Of a stretch of 64,000 nucleotides of DNA, positions 1 through 9,737 are shown one piece after another. A program made the translations under genes and the position numbers. The stretch comes from Chitinophagales bacterium (GTDB lineage: Bacteria; Bacteroidota; Bacteroidia; Chitinophagales; LD1): positions 1 to 64,000 of the forward strand of contig JAEUVA010000012.1 of the NCBI GenBank assembly GCA_016787045.1, in the 5' to 3' direction. Positions within the stretch are counted from its first letter, which is position 1, and the number at the start of each line of letters is the position of its first letter. The notes under the pieces are model-generated. The model was not told the DNA's origin, did no database searches, and saw only the letters and a list, made by a program, of their open reading frames with translations.

Positions 1-2830
1 TACACCCGGTGCGCTGATGTTTAACGGGGTATCTTCATTCGTAGTGTACGTGTCGTTATTAGCAATTGGAGGATCGTTTACTGGCGTAACTACGATAGTA
101 ATTTTTGTAGTGTCGCACTGGTTAGGTGTGCCGTTATCGCACACCACTAAACAAATGGAATCAACTCCATTGAAGTTAGTGGTAGGTGTATATGTTACAC
201 AAACCTGGTTTGATGGCAATGCAACAATAGTTGTTGTGTATGTTCCTGAATTAGGACCACAAACCGCACCAGCCACATAGTATGACTGATTAGTTTCTAC
301 ATCTGTTATAGGGAGGCAAACCGTAATCGGACAATCCTCACAAGTTACAATAGTGGTATCGGGTACTACAGGTGGATCGTTAACCGGAGTTACTGTGATA
401 AATACGAATGCGCTGTCACATTTTACAGGTGTGCCATTATCACAAATTGAATACTGGAAGGTATCCAATCCGGTATAGTTAGGGTTAGGTACATAGGTAA
501 ATGACCCATTTGCATTCAAAGTAAGCGTACCGTGGTTGGTACCACTCAGCTGTGGAGTAGTAACGGTAATTATGCCACCGTCAGGATCGCTATCGTTTGT
601 CATGATTCCCGGAACAGATACCGTTAATGTTCCATCTTCAGGTACAGTGTAGGTATCATCTACAGCAATTGGAGGTACATTTACACAACGATAATCCAAC
701 ACAACTACTGCAGTATCACACAACACGGGTGAACCACCATCACATATCACATAAGTGAAGGAGTCAATTCCGTTAAACAAAGGAGATGGTGGGGTGTATG
801 TAAATAATCCGGTACCGGCAATTGTTAATGTACCGGAATATGGACCGGCTAATGGCCCCAATACTGTAACCAGCGGTCCATCTACATCATTATCGTTAGT
901 CAATACGTTATTAGTGATATTGCTGCCTGTGCAGTTTACAAAGTAATCATCTACTGCTACTGGTGGATCATTTACCGGAGTAACAATAATGGTTACTCGA
1001 GCTGTATCGCAAGCTACCGGTGAACCGTTGTCGCAAATTACCAAGCATATTTGATCAGTGCCATTATAGTTCAGGTTCGGAGTGTAAGTAAAACAAACCG
1101 TATGCGGATTTGTGCCGTTGTTTACTCCAAGTGTACCCGACAATGATCCATTTGATGGACCACCACATACGGTAACACTATGAAGCTGAGTAGCTGACTC
1201 TGCATCAGTAATCGGCAAACAAACAGTAATTGGAACATCCTCAGGAGTTGTAACTGTTGAGTCATTAACAACCGGTGGATCATTTACGCAGTTTACAGTA
1301 ATGTAAGCTGTTGCATTTGCGCACAAACTCGGAAGAGGTGTACCATTATCACAAACAGTATATACAAATGAATCACTTCCACAGTAGTTGGCAGTAGGTG
1401 TGTAGGTGAATGAACCGTCTCCATTTAATATCAATGTACCGTGAGACACATTAACAAAAGGAGTAGAATTTACTGTTAGAGAAGTAACAGGATTCCCGTC
1501 TGCTGCATCATTATCATTGTTTCTTACACCGGTTACTGATGAAGTAATCAACGGAACATCTTCATTAGTAGAGTAAAAATCATTAACAGCAACTGGCGGA
1601 TCGTTCACCGGTGTTACGTTAACAGTAACTAGTGCTGTATCGCAAAGTACCGGTGAACCATTATCGCAAACTACAACACAAACTTGTGCGGTGCCATTAA
1701 AGTTAGCGGTTGGATTGTATGTTAAACAAACTGAGTGAGGAATAGTACCGTTATTTACAGACAAGCCGCTAACCGTACCATTGGTTACTCCACATAGTGT
1801 TACGCTGTGCAACTGTGTTGCACTCTCCGGATCACTAATCGGTAAACAAAGTGTAATTGGATTGTCTTCAGGAGTGGTTACAGTTGAATCATTCACCACC
1901 GGTGGATCGTTATCAGAATTTACTGTAATTGTTACACAAGCAGTATCAAATAAGAATGGCGCTGGTGTTCCACTATCAGTGATACGGTAGCAGAATACAT
2001 CCACTCCGTTAAAGTTTGCATTGGGCGTATAAACAAATGAACCGTTTGCATTTAAAGTAAGTGTACCGTTTGCTGGTCCACTTACTACTCCAACCACAGT
2101 CACAACTGTACCATCAGCCGGGTCACTATCGTTAGACAACACTCCTGGAGCACTGATTGTAAGCGGAGTATCCTCGTTAGTAGAATAAGTATCATCATTT
2201 GCCACCGGTGGGTCGTTCACCGGAGTTACATTAATAGTCACAGTTGCTGTATCACACAATACTGGTGATCCGTTGTCGCATACTATAACACATACTTGTG
2301 CAGTGCCATTAAAGTTAGCAGTTGGGTTGTATGTAAAACATACTGTATGCGGATTAGTGCCATTATTTACTCCAAGTCCGCTTACTGTACCATTAGTTAC
2401 TCCACAAAGGGTAACGTTATGCAATTGGGTTGCAGTTTCAGGATCGGTAATTGGTAAACAAACAGTAATTGGGTTGTCCTCGGGGGAAGTAACCGTGCTA
2501 TCGTTTACAACTGGTGGGTCATTAACCGGAACTACAGTAATAGTTACACAGGCGGTATCGCAAGCAGCCGGTATTTCATTATCACATACACGGTAGCAGA
2601 ATACATCCAGACCAGTATAGTTAGCATTAGGAGTGTAGGTAAATGAACCATTGGCATTTAACACTACAGAGCCATTAGTTGGGCCACTAACTGGTGTGGT
2701 GGTAACAGTCAATGGCTGCTGTGGATTAGCAGGGTCACTATCATTAACCAAAACACCCGGTGCGCTGATTGTAAGAGGAGTATCTTCGTTAGTTGAATAT
2801 GCGTCATCATTAGCAACCGGAGGACAAGAA
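1..2830 (-). repeat. Cadherin-like tandem repeats, two alternating types
   Basis: Conserved NDPPV boundaries recur near 68, 370, 673, 963, 1275, 1592, 1901, 2209, 2514 and 2822, a spacing of 290-317 bp (about 102 residues). Two unit types alternate for most of the array. Type A carries PEDxPITVCLPITD and LHxVTxCG and is Cys-rich. Type B carries NEDxPL, then NDxDxxDG and LNxNGSFxYTPN. The dyad period is therefore about 612 bp. The two A units at about 1592-1901 and 2209-2514 are nearly identical at protein level, which suggests recent duplication or gene conversion. Confidence 0.85.
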
Positions 2831-5800
2831 GTTACAGTAGCATTAACAGTAGCGGAGTTAGTGCTTGAGCAACCACTCACCGTTACCGTTAACGAATACA
2901 ATCCACTCATGCTTGGAGTTGCCAATGGACGGGTTGGGCTTTGAGCAGCCGAAGTAAATCCTCCCGGACCAGACCATGAATATGTAGCACCCGCTACGGT
3001 AGAGGCAAAGAACTTTAAAGTATCTCCCCAACATTTCGGGCTATTAGTAGTTGGTGTAGGAGCCGTAGGTGTTTGATTAACTGTTAAAAATACCGGAGCA
3101 GATGATGGAGATACGCAACCGGTAATAGTTTGTGTAACTGTAAAGTTACCTTGGTTGATTAATGCTACACTTGAAAGCGTAACCGGATTACCGGTTGTAC
3201 TAAATCCGGGGCCACTCCATGTAAATATAGAGCCACCTGCACCAGAAGCAGTGAAGGTTACATTTTGACCAGTACATGCCGGGTTTGGAAGTACAGTAGT
3301 AATTACAGGAGCTGCGGGTGTAGGATTTACTACAACAGTTACCTGAGCTGTGTCTGAGCTACATCCACTTAATGTTTGGAATAAGAAATACGTGCCTGCG
3401 TTAACTAACTGCACGTTGTTAATTGTTGGATTTTGAATGGAAGCGCCAAAAGAGTTTGGCCCAAACCAATTCCAAGTAGCAGCACCACTTCCTGTTCCTG
3501 TTAGATTTAGTGTTTGTCCTGTACAGATTGGATTTGGTGAAGCAGATGCGGTAGGAACGCCTGGTTTTGGTAGCACAGTTACAGAGGTTGCAGCTGAAGC
3601 CGTACAATTATTGCCATCGGTAACGGTTACATTGTAAGCCCCTGCAAAGCCACTGCTGGCATTCGCTCTAGTTGGGTTTTGGATAGAGGCCGAGAATGTT
3701 GAAGGCCCTGCCCATGCATAAGAATAGGTACCCGTGCCACCACTTGGGGTAGAGGTAAGGTTAATAGTTCGTGTTTCGCAAACCGGTGAGTTACTGCTGG
3801 CCGTAACTGATGGAGTAGCATTAACGGTTACTACTGTAGAGGCAGTAGCACTACATCCGTTGTTATCTGTTAAAGTTACAGAGTAAGTTCCGCTGTGAGC
3901 AGTAATAGTTAAAGACCGTGTAGGGTTTTGAATAAATGCACTGTAGCTTACCGGGCCAGACCATGAATATGAATACGGAGTAGAGCCACCCGATGGGGTT
4001 GAAGTTAAGTTAAGCGTAGCACCGGCACATATTGGCGAGTTGCTTCCAGCACTAACTGAAGGATTTGTATTTACAACTACCGCAGTAGATCCGGTTGCAG
4101 AACAACCATTCACGTCTGTAATTGTAACGTTATATGTACCAGCATGAATAGTTTGAATATTTGTGCGAGTTGGGTTTTGCCCACCTGCACTGTAGCCACT
4201 TGGCCCTGTCCATGAGTAGGTATAAGGTGATGTGCCACCAAGCGGAGAACCGGATAAGTTAAGCGTGCTACCCACACAAACCGGTGAGTTGCTGCTTGCA
4301 CTCACACCAACTCCTGTATTCACCACTACGTTAGTAGATGCAGTGCCAGAACAGTTGTTAGCGTCAGTAACTGTTATATTGTAGGTGCCTGCAAAACCTG
4401 CAACAACGTTAGTACGAGATGGATTTTGTAAGTTACTAGTGAAACCAGGACCTGTCCATGAGTAAGTGTATGGTGTAGTACCACCAGATACAGAAGATGA
4501 TAAGTTTAATGTGCCTCCGGTACAAGCCGGTGAATTGCTTCCGGCAGTAATGTTTAATCCGGGGTTAACCGTAATAGCTCCAGTTTGAGCAGTTGCTGAA
4601 CAGCCGTTGTTAGTAGTTACCGTTACAGAATAAACACCGGAATGAATTGGTTGAGCATTTACACGTGTAGGATTTTGAGTTGAGGCAGAGTAGGTAGCCG
4701 GGCCAGACCATACAAAAGTATATGGAGTAGTACCACCGGTAACCGTAGAGTTCAACTGTATAGTAGAACCGGTACAGTAGCTTGGGCTAGAGCTGAAAGC
4801 AGAAACTACGGGAGTTTCATTCACTGTAACAGCTGGAGTTGATGCAGTGGCCGTACAACCGTTGTTGTCTGTTAATGTAACCGAGTAAACTCCCGAATGG
4901 CTAACTAATGACCCCGGACGAGTAGGATTCTGAACGGTAGCAGAGAAACTGGCCGGACCGCTCCATGAGTATGAGTATGGTGTACTTCCACCCGATGGCG
5001 CACTTGTTAATTGAATAGTTTGGCCTGAGCAATACGTTGGGCTGCCGCTATTTGCAGAAATAGATGGAGATGGATTAATTGCAACCGTAGATGTAGATGT
5101 AGATGCCGAGCATCCATTATTATCCGTTACCGTTACATTATAAACACCACCCATAGCCGCTGTTGCAGGGCCGCGTGTTGGGTTCTGAGCAGAAGAGCTA
5201 AATGTTGATGGTCCACTCCATGAGTAGGTATATGGAGTTGTTCCACCAGATGGGTTAGCGTTTAACTGGATGGTGGCTCCGGTACAGTATGCGGGTTGTG
5301 AACTAGAAGCCGAAACTGAAGGACTTTGATTAATAGTCACATTTGTACTGGCAGATGCAGTACAACCGTTTGAGTTAGTCACTGTTACACTATACGCGCC
5401 AGACATTGCGGTTGTAGCCGAAGGTCTGGTTGGGTTAGCTATTGTTGAAGTAAACGAAGGCCCACTCCAAGAGTATCCTGAAATAGTGCCAGAACCAGCT
5501 GCTGCGTTAGCAAACAGGTTTAAGGTAGCACCGGAGCAAATTGGACTGTTATTCGTAGGTGCAGTGGTAGGCACCGCATTTATTGCCACAGATGTAGTAG
5601 CAGTGGCTGTACAGCCACGAGCATCTGTTACAGTTACATTGTATGCCCCAGCCATAGCTGGTGTTGCAGGGCCTCTGGTTGGGTTTTGAGTAGAAGCTGA
5701 AAAACCACCTACACCAGACCAACTGAATGTGTTGTATGGAAGAGTTCCGCTTCCGGGTGTTGAGGTAAGATTAATCGTATTACCCACACATACCGGTGTA

Positions 5801-8800
5801 TTGCTTGATGCAGATAAAGTTGGGTTAGGATTTACGGTAATTGTAGTACATGCCGGAGCCGAAGTACAACCTGCTACAGTCTGTGTAACACAATAGCTGC
5901 CTGTCATGGCGGTTGTAACACTGCTGCGAGTTAATGGATTACCGGTAAAGGTGAAGCCGCTGGGGCCAGTCCAATTATATGTAGGGCTTACTTGTGCAGA
6001 AGAAGCGGTAAGAGTAAATGAACCACCCACACATACATTGTCGGCAGATGCAGTAAGGCCAGGAACAGGAACGCTTGCTGCGCTAAGCACGTATGTGCCT
6101 GGCAAAGTAAATCCACAAGCTGGGTTAGTTGGGTGAAAGACCTGAACCGCTGTGTATGTGCCTGAAGTTAAACCAGAAATAACTAACGTACCTGTGGTAC
6201 CGTTAGTAGTATAGGTGAATGGGCCTTGTGGAGAACCACCATTCAAGGTATAGTACACACCGTAAGTTACTCCAGGCACTAAATTACCATTAGATATAGT
6301 AATAGAACCGTTTGGTGGCGTACACGTAGTTGGATTTTGAGTAGTAATAGTGGCACCTGTCAAGTTTACACAACGGAAACGGATGACTAAATAATCCTCA
6401 ACTTCACCGTTAGCTGCGTTAGCAGTAGGCGATGGAGTTGGAGTGTTAAAAGATGCTTGTGTAGTAATACGTATCCTCATGTAAGAGGTATCAACCGTAG
6501 GCAGAGTATTAAAATTATATCCTGTCCATGTAAGCGTTCTGGAAGTGGCACCTGGAGGCACTGTGTTGGTAGCTACTTCACTATTTTCAAACACACCGTT
6601 GCGGTTAAAGTCAATCCAGCCCATTAAATAGGCAGTTGTTAACCCAGGGTTAGATAAACTAATAGTTTGTGTGTAAGATGTAGATGTATCCTGCACCATA
6701 ACTTGAGTACCGGGTATTCCATCTTCATCATCCGGAGTGCTTCCATTCAAATCGTCACCATTCGCTCTTTGAGTTGGGTTCGGGAAATCTTCGGGATCGG
6801 TATTTGCAGTACCCAATTTTAAGCCACCAACAATAACGTGATTAGGGTTACCATAGCTGGCTGGTGCATCGCCATAGTCAAAGTTTAACAATATACCAAT
6901 ACGCCATTTGAAGATGATGTGTTTATCATCAGTACCTGTAGAGTTAATAGGATCAAAAGTAGCATTAGGCCCGGTAGTAGGTCCAAGTACTACTGGTTCA
7001 ATATTGGTGTGTGTGCTGTGTGTGGTAGTTCCCAGTACAATTAACGAATCACCTTCTACCACAAACTGGTTACTTCCTTTTGGAGTGCCCGTGTTACCCA
7101 AATAGTCATTTTGTGCACCACCTACATAGGTAGAGTAGTAATGCTGACGCAAATCTGTTCCCAATACCATCCAAAAAATATCCCAAGTACCTCCATTGTA
7201 TGTAGAATCATAAAAAGCACCACCGTCATTGATATTTTTGCACGGAAAACTACCTGTACCAGAGCCGGTCTCCCCAAAAATCATGGCTGCATATGGAGTG
7301 TAAGTTCTTAGAGTGTTGCCTCGGTCATTTCCTGAACCACCAAAGTAGGTAGCCATCCAAGGGTCAGTACCACCGGTAAAACCGCTACGGGGTATTTTAC
7401 ACAAAATACCATCTTGGCCACCGTTATGAGTATTATCAAAGCGTGTGGTAGCGCTCGCGCCAATACCCAATGGGAAGTTTGTAGAAGAAGTAAAACCTGT
7501 TATATATAAGGTGTCAAACGGGTCTATAGCTATTCCATAAAAATCATCCGCATCTGAACCACCAATTCGGCTTAACATGCTAAAAGTACCGCCTGATGAT
7601 GGTATTACACCCACCACACCGTCTTGGTTACCACTCACACCGCTTGAAGCACCGTTTACCAAACCCGGGAAAGTGGCTGTTGTACTGGCAGTGAAGCCGG
7701 AGAAGGCAATAGCTCCATCGCTAAAAATAGCAATGTCGTTTAACTGTTCTGCTGCCGAACCACCTACATAAGTACCAAAAGTCAAGGTATTGAAATTGGT
7801 AAACTTAGCGATGTACATCTCGTTTCCTCCGGAAAATGAGTTATCATAAGCATTAACGATGTAGTTTGGAGCTGCTGTTGGCAATGCCGCAGTAACTGTA
7901 CCACCTACCACAAAACTGTTGTTAGACAAAGCACGCACCGATACCATTTCCTCGGGTGATGCTCCCGAGCCACCTATATATGTAGCATACAATAACGAAC
8001 CTAAAGTGGAGGCCGGAAAGGCAGCAACCCAACCATCTTGATTATCGCGAGAGTTATCAAAAGAGGTGGCTAATGTTCCGGTCATGGGTACATTCACCCC
8101 GTTGGCAGCAAAACCACAAGCAAAAATTACCGAGTTATCTGGTGAAAGCGAAAGTCCGTAAACACGGTCGTTACCACCACTAGCACCATAATAAGTAATA
8201 GCTGTAATAGCTGTACCTAAAGCATTAAACTTATAGATTATACCATCTTGACCAGAACCATAAGCATTGAATGCTCCAAATAGAGTGGCCGGGTTAATAT
8301 AGTTACCCGCACCGGTAGAGATAGCCATATTAGTTGAGCCACCACAGTAAACGTTACCTACGTTGTCCACTTCAACTGCAAACAAATACTCGTCAAAGGT
8401 GTCGCTATTGTTGTCAAAGAAAGTACCCCATTTCAGACTCGGGTCAATTACTAACTCATATCGGCTATCTATTTTATCTAATGAAGTAAAGGTTACAAAA
8501 TCTCCATCCAGCTTAAATTGCATTCTTACCGGTACTTTTTTGCCTTCTACTATTTGATAGGCCTCCGGTATATCAAACTTTACTTCATCAAAACTGAGCT
8601 TAACACATAAATTCCCTTTTTCGTCTATGCGAACACCATCCTGACCTTTCAGGCGCATTTTAATTGAGGAGTAATCTTTACCGGCTGCTACAATCCAGTC
8701 GAATTCTAGTGTGTTTCGTTCCTGGCTGTACATACGTAGGGCCACACCGTCATATACTTCATGCATAGTTAACTCGCCAAAATTGCGAACACCTGAAGCA

Positions 8801-9261
8801 TGGTAGCGTGGGTCTTCACCCATGAAGTAGTTATTAATGGTAACAAACTGGTTAGTTTGTGTAATAGTTGAGTTCAGGTTTGCTCCCTCAAGCAAAAGCC
8901 CCCAACCATGTACTTCCTTGGTTTCTATATGGTCGTACCCCTCCTCTTCTTCCTCCTCGTGCTCTTCATGCTCTTCGTTTTTGTTCATCGACAAAAAGTA
9001 GAGCATGTCTTTTTTAACTACTAAGCTACCGATATTGGTTTTACCTACACTTACAATGTCTTTCTCCCACTGACCTTTGTTTTCGGTAAACGAGATGGTA
9101 TTGTGGCTTTCTTTCAACAACTCTGTGTAGTGCTTTTTCTGCACCGGATCTAACTTGCTCTGTTGAGCAAATGAGGTTGCAGACACACTGACCAATACTA
9201 GTGTAATGGCTAGGCTGGCAATTGAAAACAAACGGCTTGGGGTAAGATTTCTTAAATTCAT
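1..9261 (-). CDS. Giant secreted repeat protein, C-terminus off the window (at least 3087 aa)
   Basis: A single open frame runs from ATG at 9261 to base 1; the frame at both ends agrees (9261 is divisible by 3, and the last codons read as a repeat unit). Residues 1-31 form a signal peptide ending SATSFA. Residues about 50-270 resemble the DUF7948-type N-terminal domain, with an acidic Glu/His patch near 92-105. Residues about 280-800 hold SBBP-like beta-propeller repeats with YxTYxGGS motifs. Residues about 860-960 form a GEVED domain (NGEVEDYL visible). Then come 13 Ig-like/SprB-like units of about 84 residues, followed by cadherin-like (Big_9/tandem-95) units of about 102 residues that continue past base 1. 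It is probably exported by T9SS to the cell surface as an adhesin or matrix protein, but the C-terminal sorting domain that would prove this is not in the window. A promoter and leader hairpin lie upstream. Confidence 0.88.
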   Translation of the reverse strand, partial: MNLRNLTPSRLFSIASLAITLVLVSVSATSFAQQSKLDPVQKKHYTELLKESHNTISFTENKGQWEKDIVSVGKTNIGSLVVKKDMLYFLSMNKNEEHEEHEEEEEEGYDHIETKEVHGWGLLLEGANLNSTITQTNQFVTINNYFMGEDPRYHASGVRNFGELTMHEVYDGVALRMYSQERNTLEFDWIVAAGKDYSSIKMRLKGQDGVRIDEKGNLCVKLSFDEVKFDIPEAYQIVEGKKVPVRMQFKLDGDFVTFTSLDKIDSRYELVIDPSLKWGTFFDNNSDTFDEYLFAVEVDNVGNVYCGGSTNMAISTGAGNYINPATLFGAFNAYGSGQDGIIYKFNALGTAITAITYYGASGGNDRVYGLSLSPDNSVIFACGFAANGVNVPMTGTLATSFDNSRDNQDGWVAAFPASTLGSLLYATYIGGSGASPEEMVSVRALSNNSFVVGGTVTAALPTAAPNYIVNAYDNSFSGGNEMYIAKFTNFNTLTFGTYVGGSAAEQLNDIAIFSDGAIAFSGFTASTTATFPGLVNGASSGVSGNQDGVVGVIPSSGGTFSMLSRIGGSDADDFYGIAIDPFDTLYITGFTSSTNFPLGIGASATTRFDNTHNGGQDGILCKIPRSGFTGGTDPWMATYFGGSGNDRGNTLRTYTPYAAMIFGETGSGTGSFPCKNINDGGAFYDSTYNGGTWDIFWMVLGTDLRQHYYSTYVGGAQNDYLGNTGTPKGSNQFVVEGDSLIVLGTTTHSTHTNIEPVVLGPTTGPNATFDPINSTGTDDKHIIFKWRIGILLNFDYGDAPASYGNPNHVIVGGLKLGTANTDPEDFPNPTQRANGDDLNGSTPDDEDGIPGTQVMVQDTSTSYTQTISLSNPGLTTAYLMGWIDFNRNGVFENSEVATNTVPPGATSRTLTWTGYNFNTLPTVDTSYMRIRITTQASFNTPTPSPTANAANGEVEDYLVIRFRCVNLTGATITTQNPTTCTPPNGSITISNGNLVPGVTYGVYYTLNGGSPQGPFTYTTNGTTGTLVISGLTSGTYTAVQVFHPTNPACGFTLPGTYVLSAASVPVPGLTASADNVCVGGSFTLTASSAQVSPTYNWTGPSGFTFTGNPLTRSSVTTAMTGSYCVTQTVAGCTSAPACTTITVNPNPTLSASSNTPVCVGNTINLTSTPGSGTLPYNTFSWSGVGGFSASTQNPTRGPATPAMAGAYNVTVTDARGCTATATTSVAINAVPTTAPTNNSPICSGATLNLFANAAAGSGTISGYSWSGPSFTSTIANPTRPSATTAMSGAYSVTVTNSNGCTASASTNVTINQSPSVSASSSQPAYCTGATIQLNANPSGGTTPYTYSWSGPSTFSSSAQNPTRGPATAAMGGVYNVTVTDNNGCSASTSTSTVAINPSPSISANSGSPTYCSGQTIQLTSAPSGGSTPYSYSWSGPASFSATVQNPTRPGSLVSHSGVYSVTLTDNNGCTATASTPAVTVNETPVVSAFSSSPSYCTGSTIQLNSTVTGGTTPYTFVWSGPATYSASTQNPTRVNAQPIHSGVYSVTVTTNNGCSATAQTGAITVNPGLNITAGSNSPACTGGTLNLSSSVSGGTTPYTYSWTGPGFTSNLQNPSRTNVVAGFAGTYNITVTDANNCSGTASTNVVVNTGVGVSASSNSPVCVGSTLNLSGSPLGGTSPYTYSWTGPSGYSAGGQNPTRTNIQTIHAGTYNVTITDVNGCSATGSTAVVVNTNPSVSAGSNSPICAGATLNLTSTPSGGSTPYSYSWSGPVSYSAFIQNPTRSLTITAHSGTYSVTLTDNNGCSATASTVVTVNATPSVTASSNSPVCETRTINLTSTPSGGTGTYSYAWAGPSTFSASIQNPTRANASSGFAGAYNVTVTDGNNCTASAATSVTVLPKPGVPTASASPNPICTGQTLNLTGTGSGAATWNWFGPNSFGASIQNPTINNVQLVNAGTYFLFQTLSGCSSDTAQVTVVVNPTPAAPVITTVLPNPACTGQNVTFTASGAGGSIFTWSGPGFSTTGNPVTLSSVALINQGNFTVTQTITGCVSPSSAPVFLTVNQTPTAPTPTTNSPKCWGDTLKFFASTVAGATYSWSGPGGFTSAAQSPTRPLATPSMSGLYSLTVTVSGCSSTNSATVNATVTSCPPVANDDAYSTNEDTPLTISAPGVLVNDSDPANPQQPLTVTTTPVSGPTNGSVVLNANGSFTYTPNANYTGLDVFCYRVCDNEIPAACDTACVTITVVPVNDPPVVNDSTVTSPEDNPITVCLPITDPETATQLHNVTLCGVTNGTVSGLGVNNGTNPHTVCFTYNPTANFNGTAQVCVIVCDNGSPVLCDTATVTINVTPVNDPPVANDDTYSTNEDTPLTISAPGVLSNDSDPADGTVVTVVGVVSGPANGTLTLNANGSFVYTPNANFNGVDVFCYRITDSGTPAPFLFDTACVTITVNSDNDPPVVNDSTVTTPEDNPITLCLPISDPESATQLHSVTLCGVTNGTVSGLSVNNGTIPHSVCLTYNPTANFNGTAQVCVVVCDNGSPVLCDTALVTVNVTPVNDPPVAVNDFYSTNEDVPLITSSVTGVRNNDNDAADGNPVTSLTVNSTPFVNVSHGTLILNGDGSFTYTPTANYCGSDSFVYTVCDNGTPLPSLCANATAYITVNCVNDPPVVNDSTVTTPEDVPITVCLPITDAESATQLHSVTVCGGPSNGSLSGTLGVNNGTNPHTVCFTYTPNLNYNGTDQICLVICDNGSPVACDTARVTIIVTPVNDPPVAVDDYFVNCTGSNITNNVLTNDNDVDGPLVTVLGPLAGPYSGTLTIAGTGLFTYTPPSPLFNGIDSFTYVICDGGSPVLCDTAVVVLDYRCVNVPPIAVDDTYTVPEDGTLTVSVPGIMTNDSDPDGGIITVTTPQLSGTNHGTLTLNANGSFTYVPNPNYTGLDTFQYSICDNGTPVKCDSAFVFITVTPVNDPPVVPDTTIVTCEDCPITVCLPITDVETNQSYYVAGAVCGPNSGTYTTTIVALPSNQVCVTYTPTTNFNGVDSICLVVCDNGTPNQCDTTKITIVVTPVNDPPIANNDTYTTNEDTPLNISAPGV
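2990..6090 (-). repeat. 13 tandem Ig-like/SprB-like repeats, period about 251 bp
   Basis: The Cys-containing start of each unit (xxPVCxGxxxxL) recurs near 3019, 3264, 3517, 3774, 4018, 4271, 4512, 4768, 5025, 5275, 5530, 5785 and 6031. Each unit continues with PYxYSWSGPxxFxSxxQNPTR and ends GxYxVTVTDxNGCTAxA. Each is an 82-85-residue beta-sandwich-type unit with about two conserved Cys. Degeneracy is moderate, so the array looks older than the cadherin-like array downstream. Confidence 0.85.
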
Positions 9262-9295
9262 ATAAGAGGGATTTGAAATAATTGTTGGGGTATGA

Positions 9296-9409
9296 TTAAA
9301 TAAAAAAGCAAGCAAGGTTTAGCACGCCTGCTTGCTTTGCAAAACTCGTAACACAACCCTTACAGGTTGGCACTTTTTTACAGAATGTTGGTTTGTTAAA
9401 TTGTTTCAT
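9296..9409 (-). CDS. Candidate 37-aa leader peptide overlapping a terminator hairpin
   Basis: ATG at 9409 opens a 37-codon frame that starts MKQFNKPTFC, has Cys at positions 10, 16, 19 and 34, and stops with TAA at 9298-9296. The last 14 codons or so cover the stem-loop at 9305-9338, and the stop lies just after the U-tract, 35 nt before the giant gene. This is the geometry of a leader peptide whose translation would disrupt a terminator. I recognise no family, and the ORF could be a chance reading of a small RNA or leader. Confidence 0.4.
   Translation of the reverse strand: MKQFNKPTFCKKVPTCKGCVTSFAKQAGVLNLACFFI
9299..9338 (-). terminator. Intrinsic terminator in the leader of the giant gene (attenuator candidate)
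   Basis: Read on the minus strand, the arm at 9338-9327 pairs with 9317-9305 (12 bp, one bulged base at 9315, 9-nt loop) and is followed by a run of six T, then ATTT. It lies about 38 bp upstream of the giant gene's ATG and downstream of its predicted promoter, so it would stop transcription before the gene unless antiterminated. It could instead be the end of a small RNA. Confidence 0.6.
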
Positions 9410-9472
9410 TCATTCAATAATAAGCATGGGCGTAACTCTAACTATTACGCACCCTATTTCACATAATTTGCG

Positions 9473-9503
9473 CAAATATATCACTAGAACCTATTGGTGT
9501 CAA
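9473..9503 (-). promoter_or_regulatory. Bacteroidota-type promoter for the giant gene
   Basis: On the minus strand TTG (9503-9501) is followed after 20 nt by TATATTTG (9480-9473), matching the TTG-N17/23-TAnnTTTG consensus of Bacteroidota primary sigma promoters. The predicted start near 9466 gives a leader of about 205 nt containing the short ORF and terminator. In the rest of the gap 9510-9737 I see nothing beyond AT-rich spacer before aroE. Confidence 0.55.
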
Positions 9504-9737
9504 GTATTAAATTGACAATCAGCCCCTTTTATTCTAACCATGTACAAAAAAGTGGAATCTATTTCGTTTTAAAACGGCTCATTTTCAATGAATTGCACTA
9601 AAATATAGACTATTATGCCTTAATTGAGCCATAAATGATACAACCTGACGACTAAAATTTAACAAATCATTAACCTGAGCATTTTTCGCCACTTAACCAT
9701 ACCGAAATTGTTAAATATGCTCGTGAAACTACTTTGA

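Noticed and set aside
9341-9376. Plus-strand hairpin CAACC/GGTTG followed by T-run as a terminator
   Set aside because: Only a 5-bp stem, and no plus-strand gene ends nearby; the sequence is better explained as part of the minus-strand leader ORF.
9700-9737. Promoter TTG-N19-TACTTTG directly before aroE
   Set aside because: The -7 box would be one base short of TAnnTTTG and would sit directly against the ATG, placing the transcription start inside the gene.
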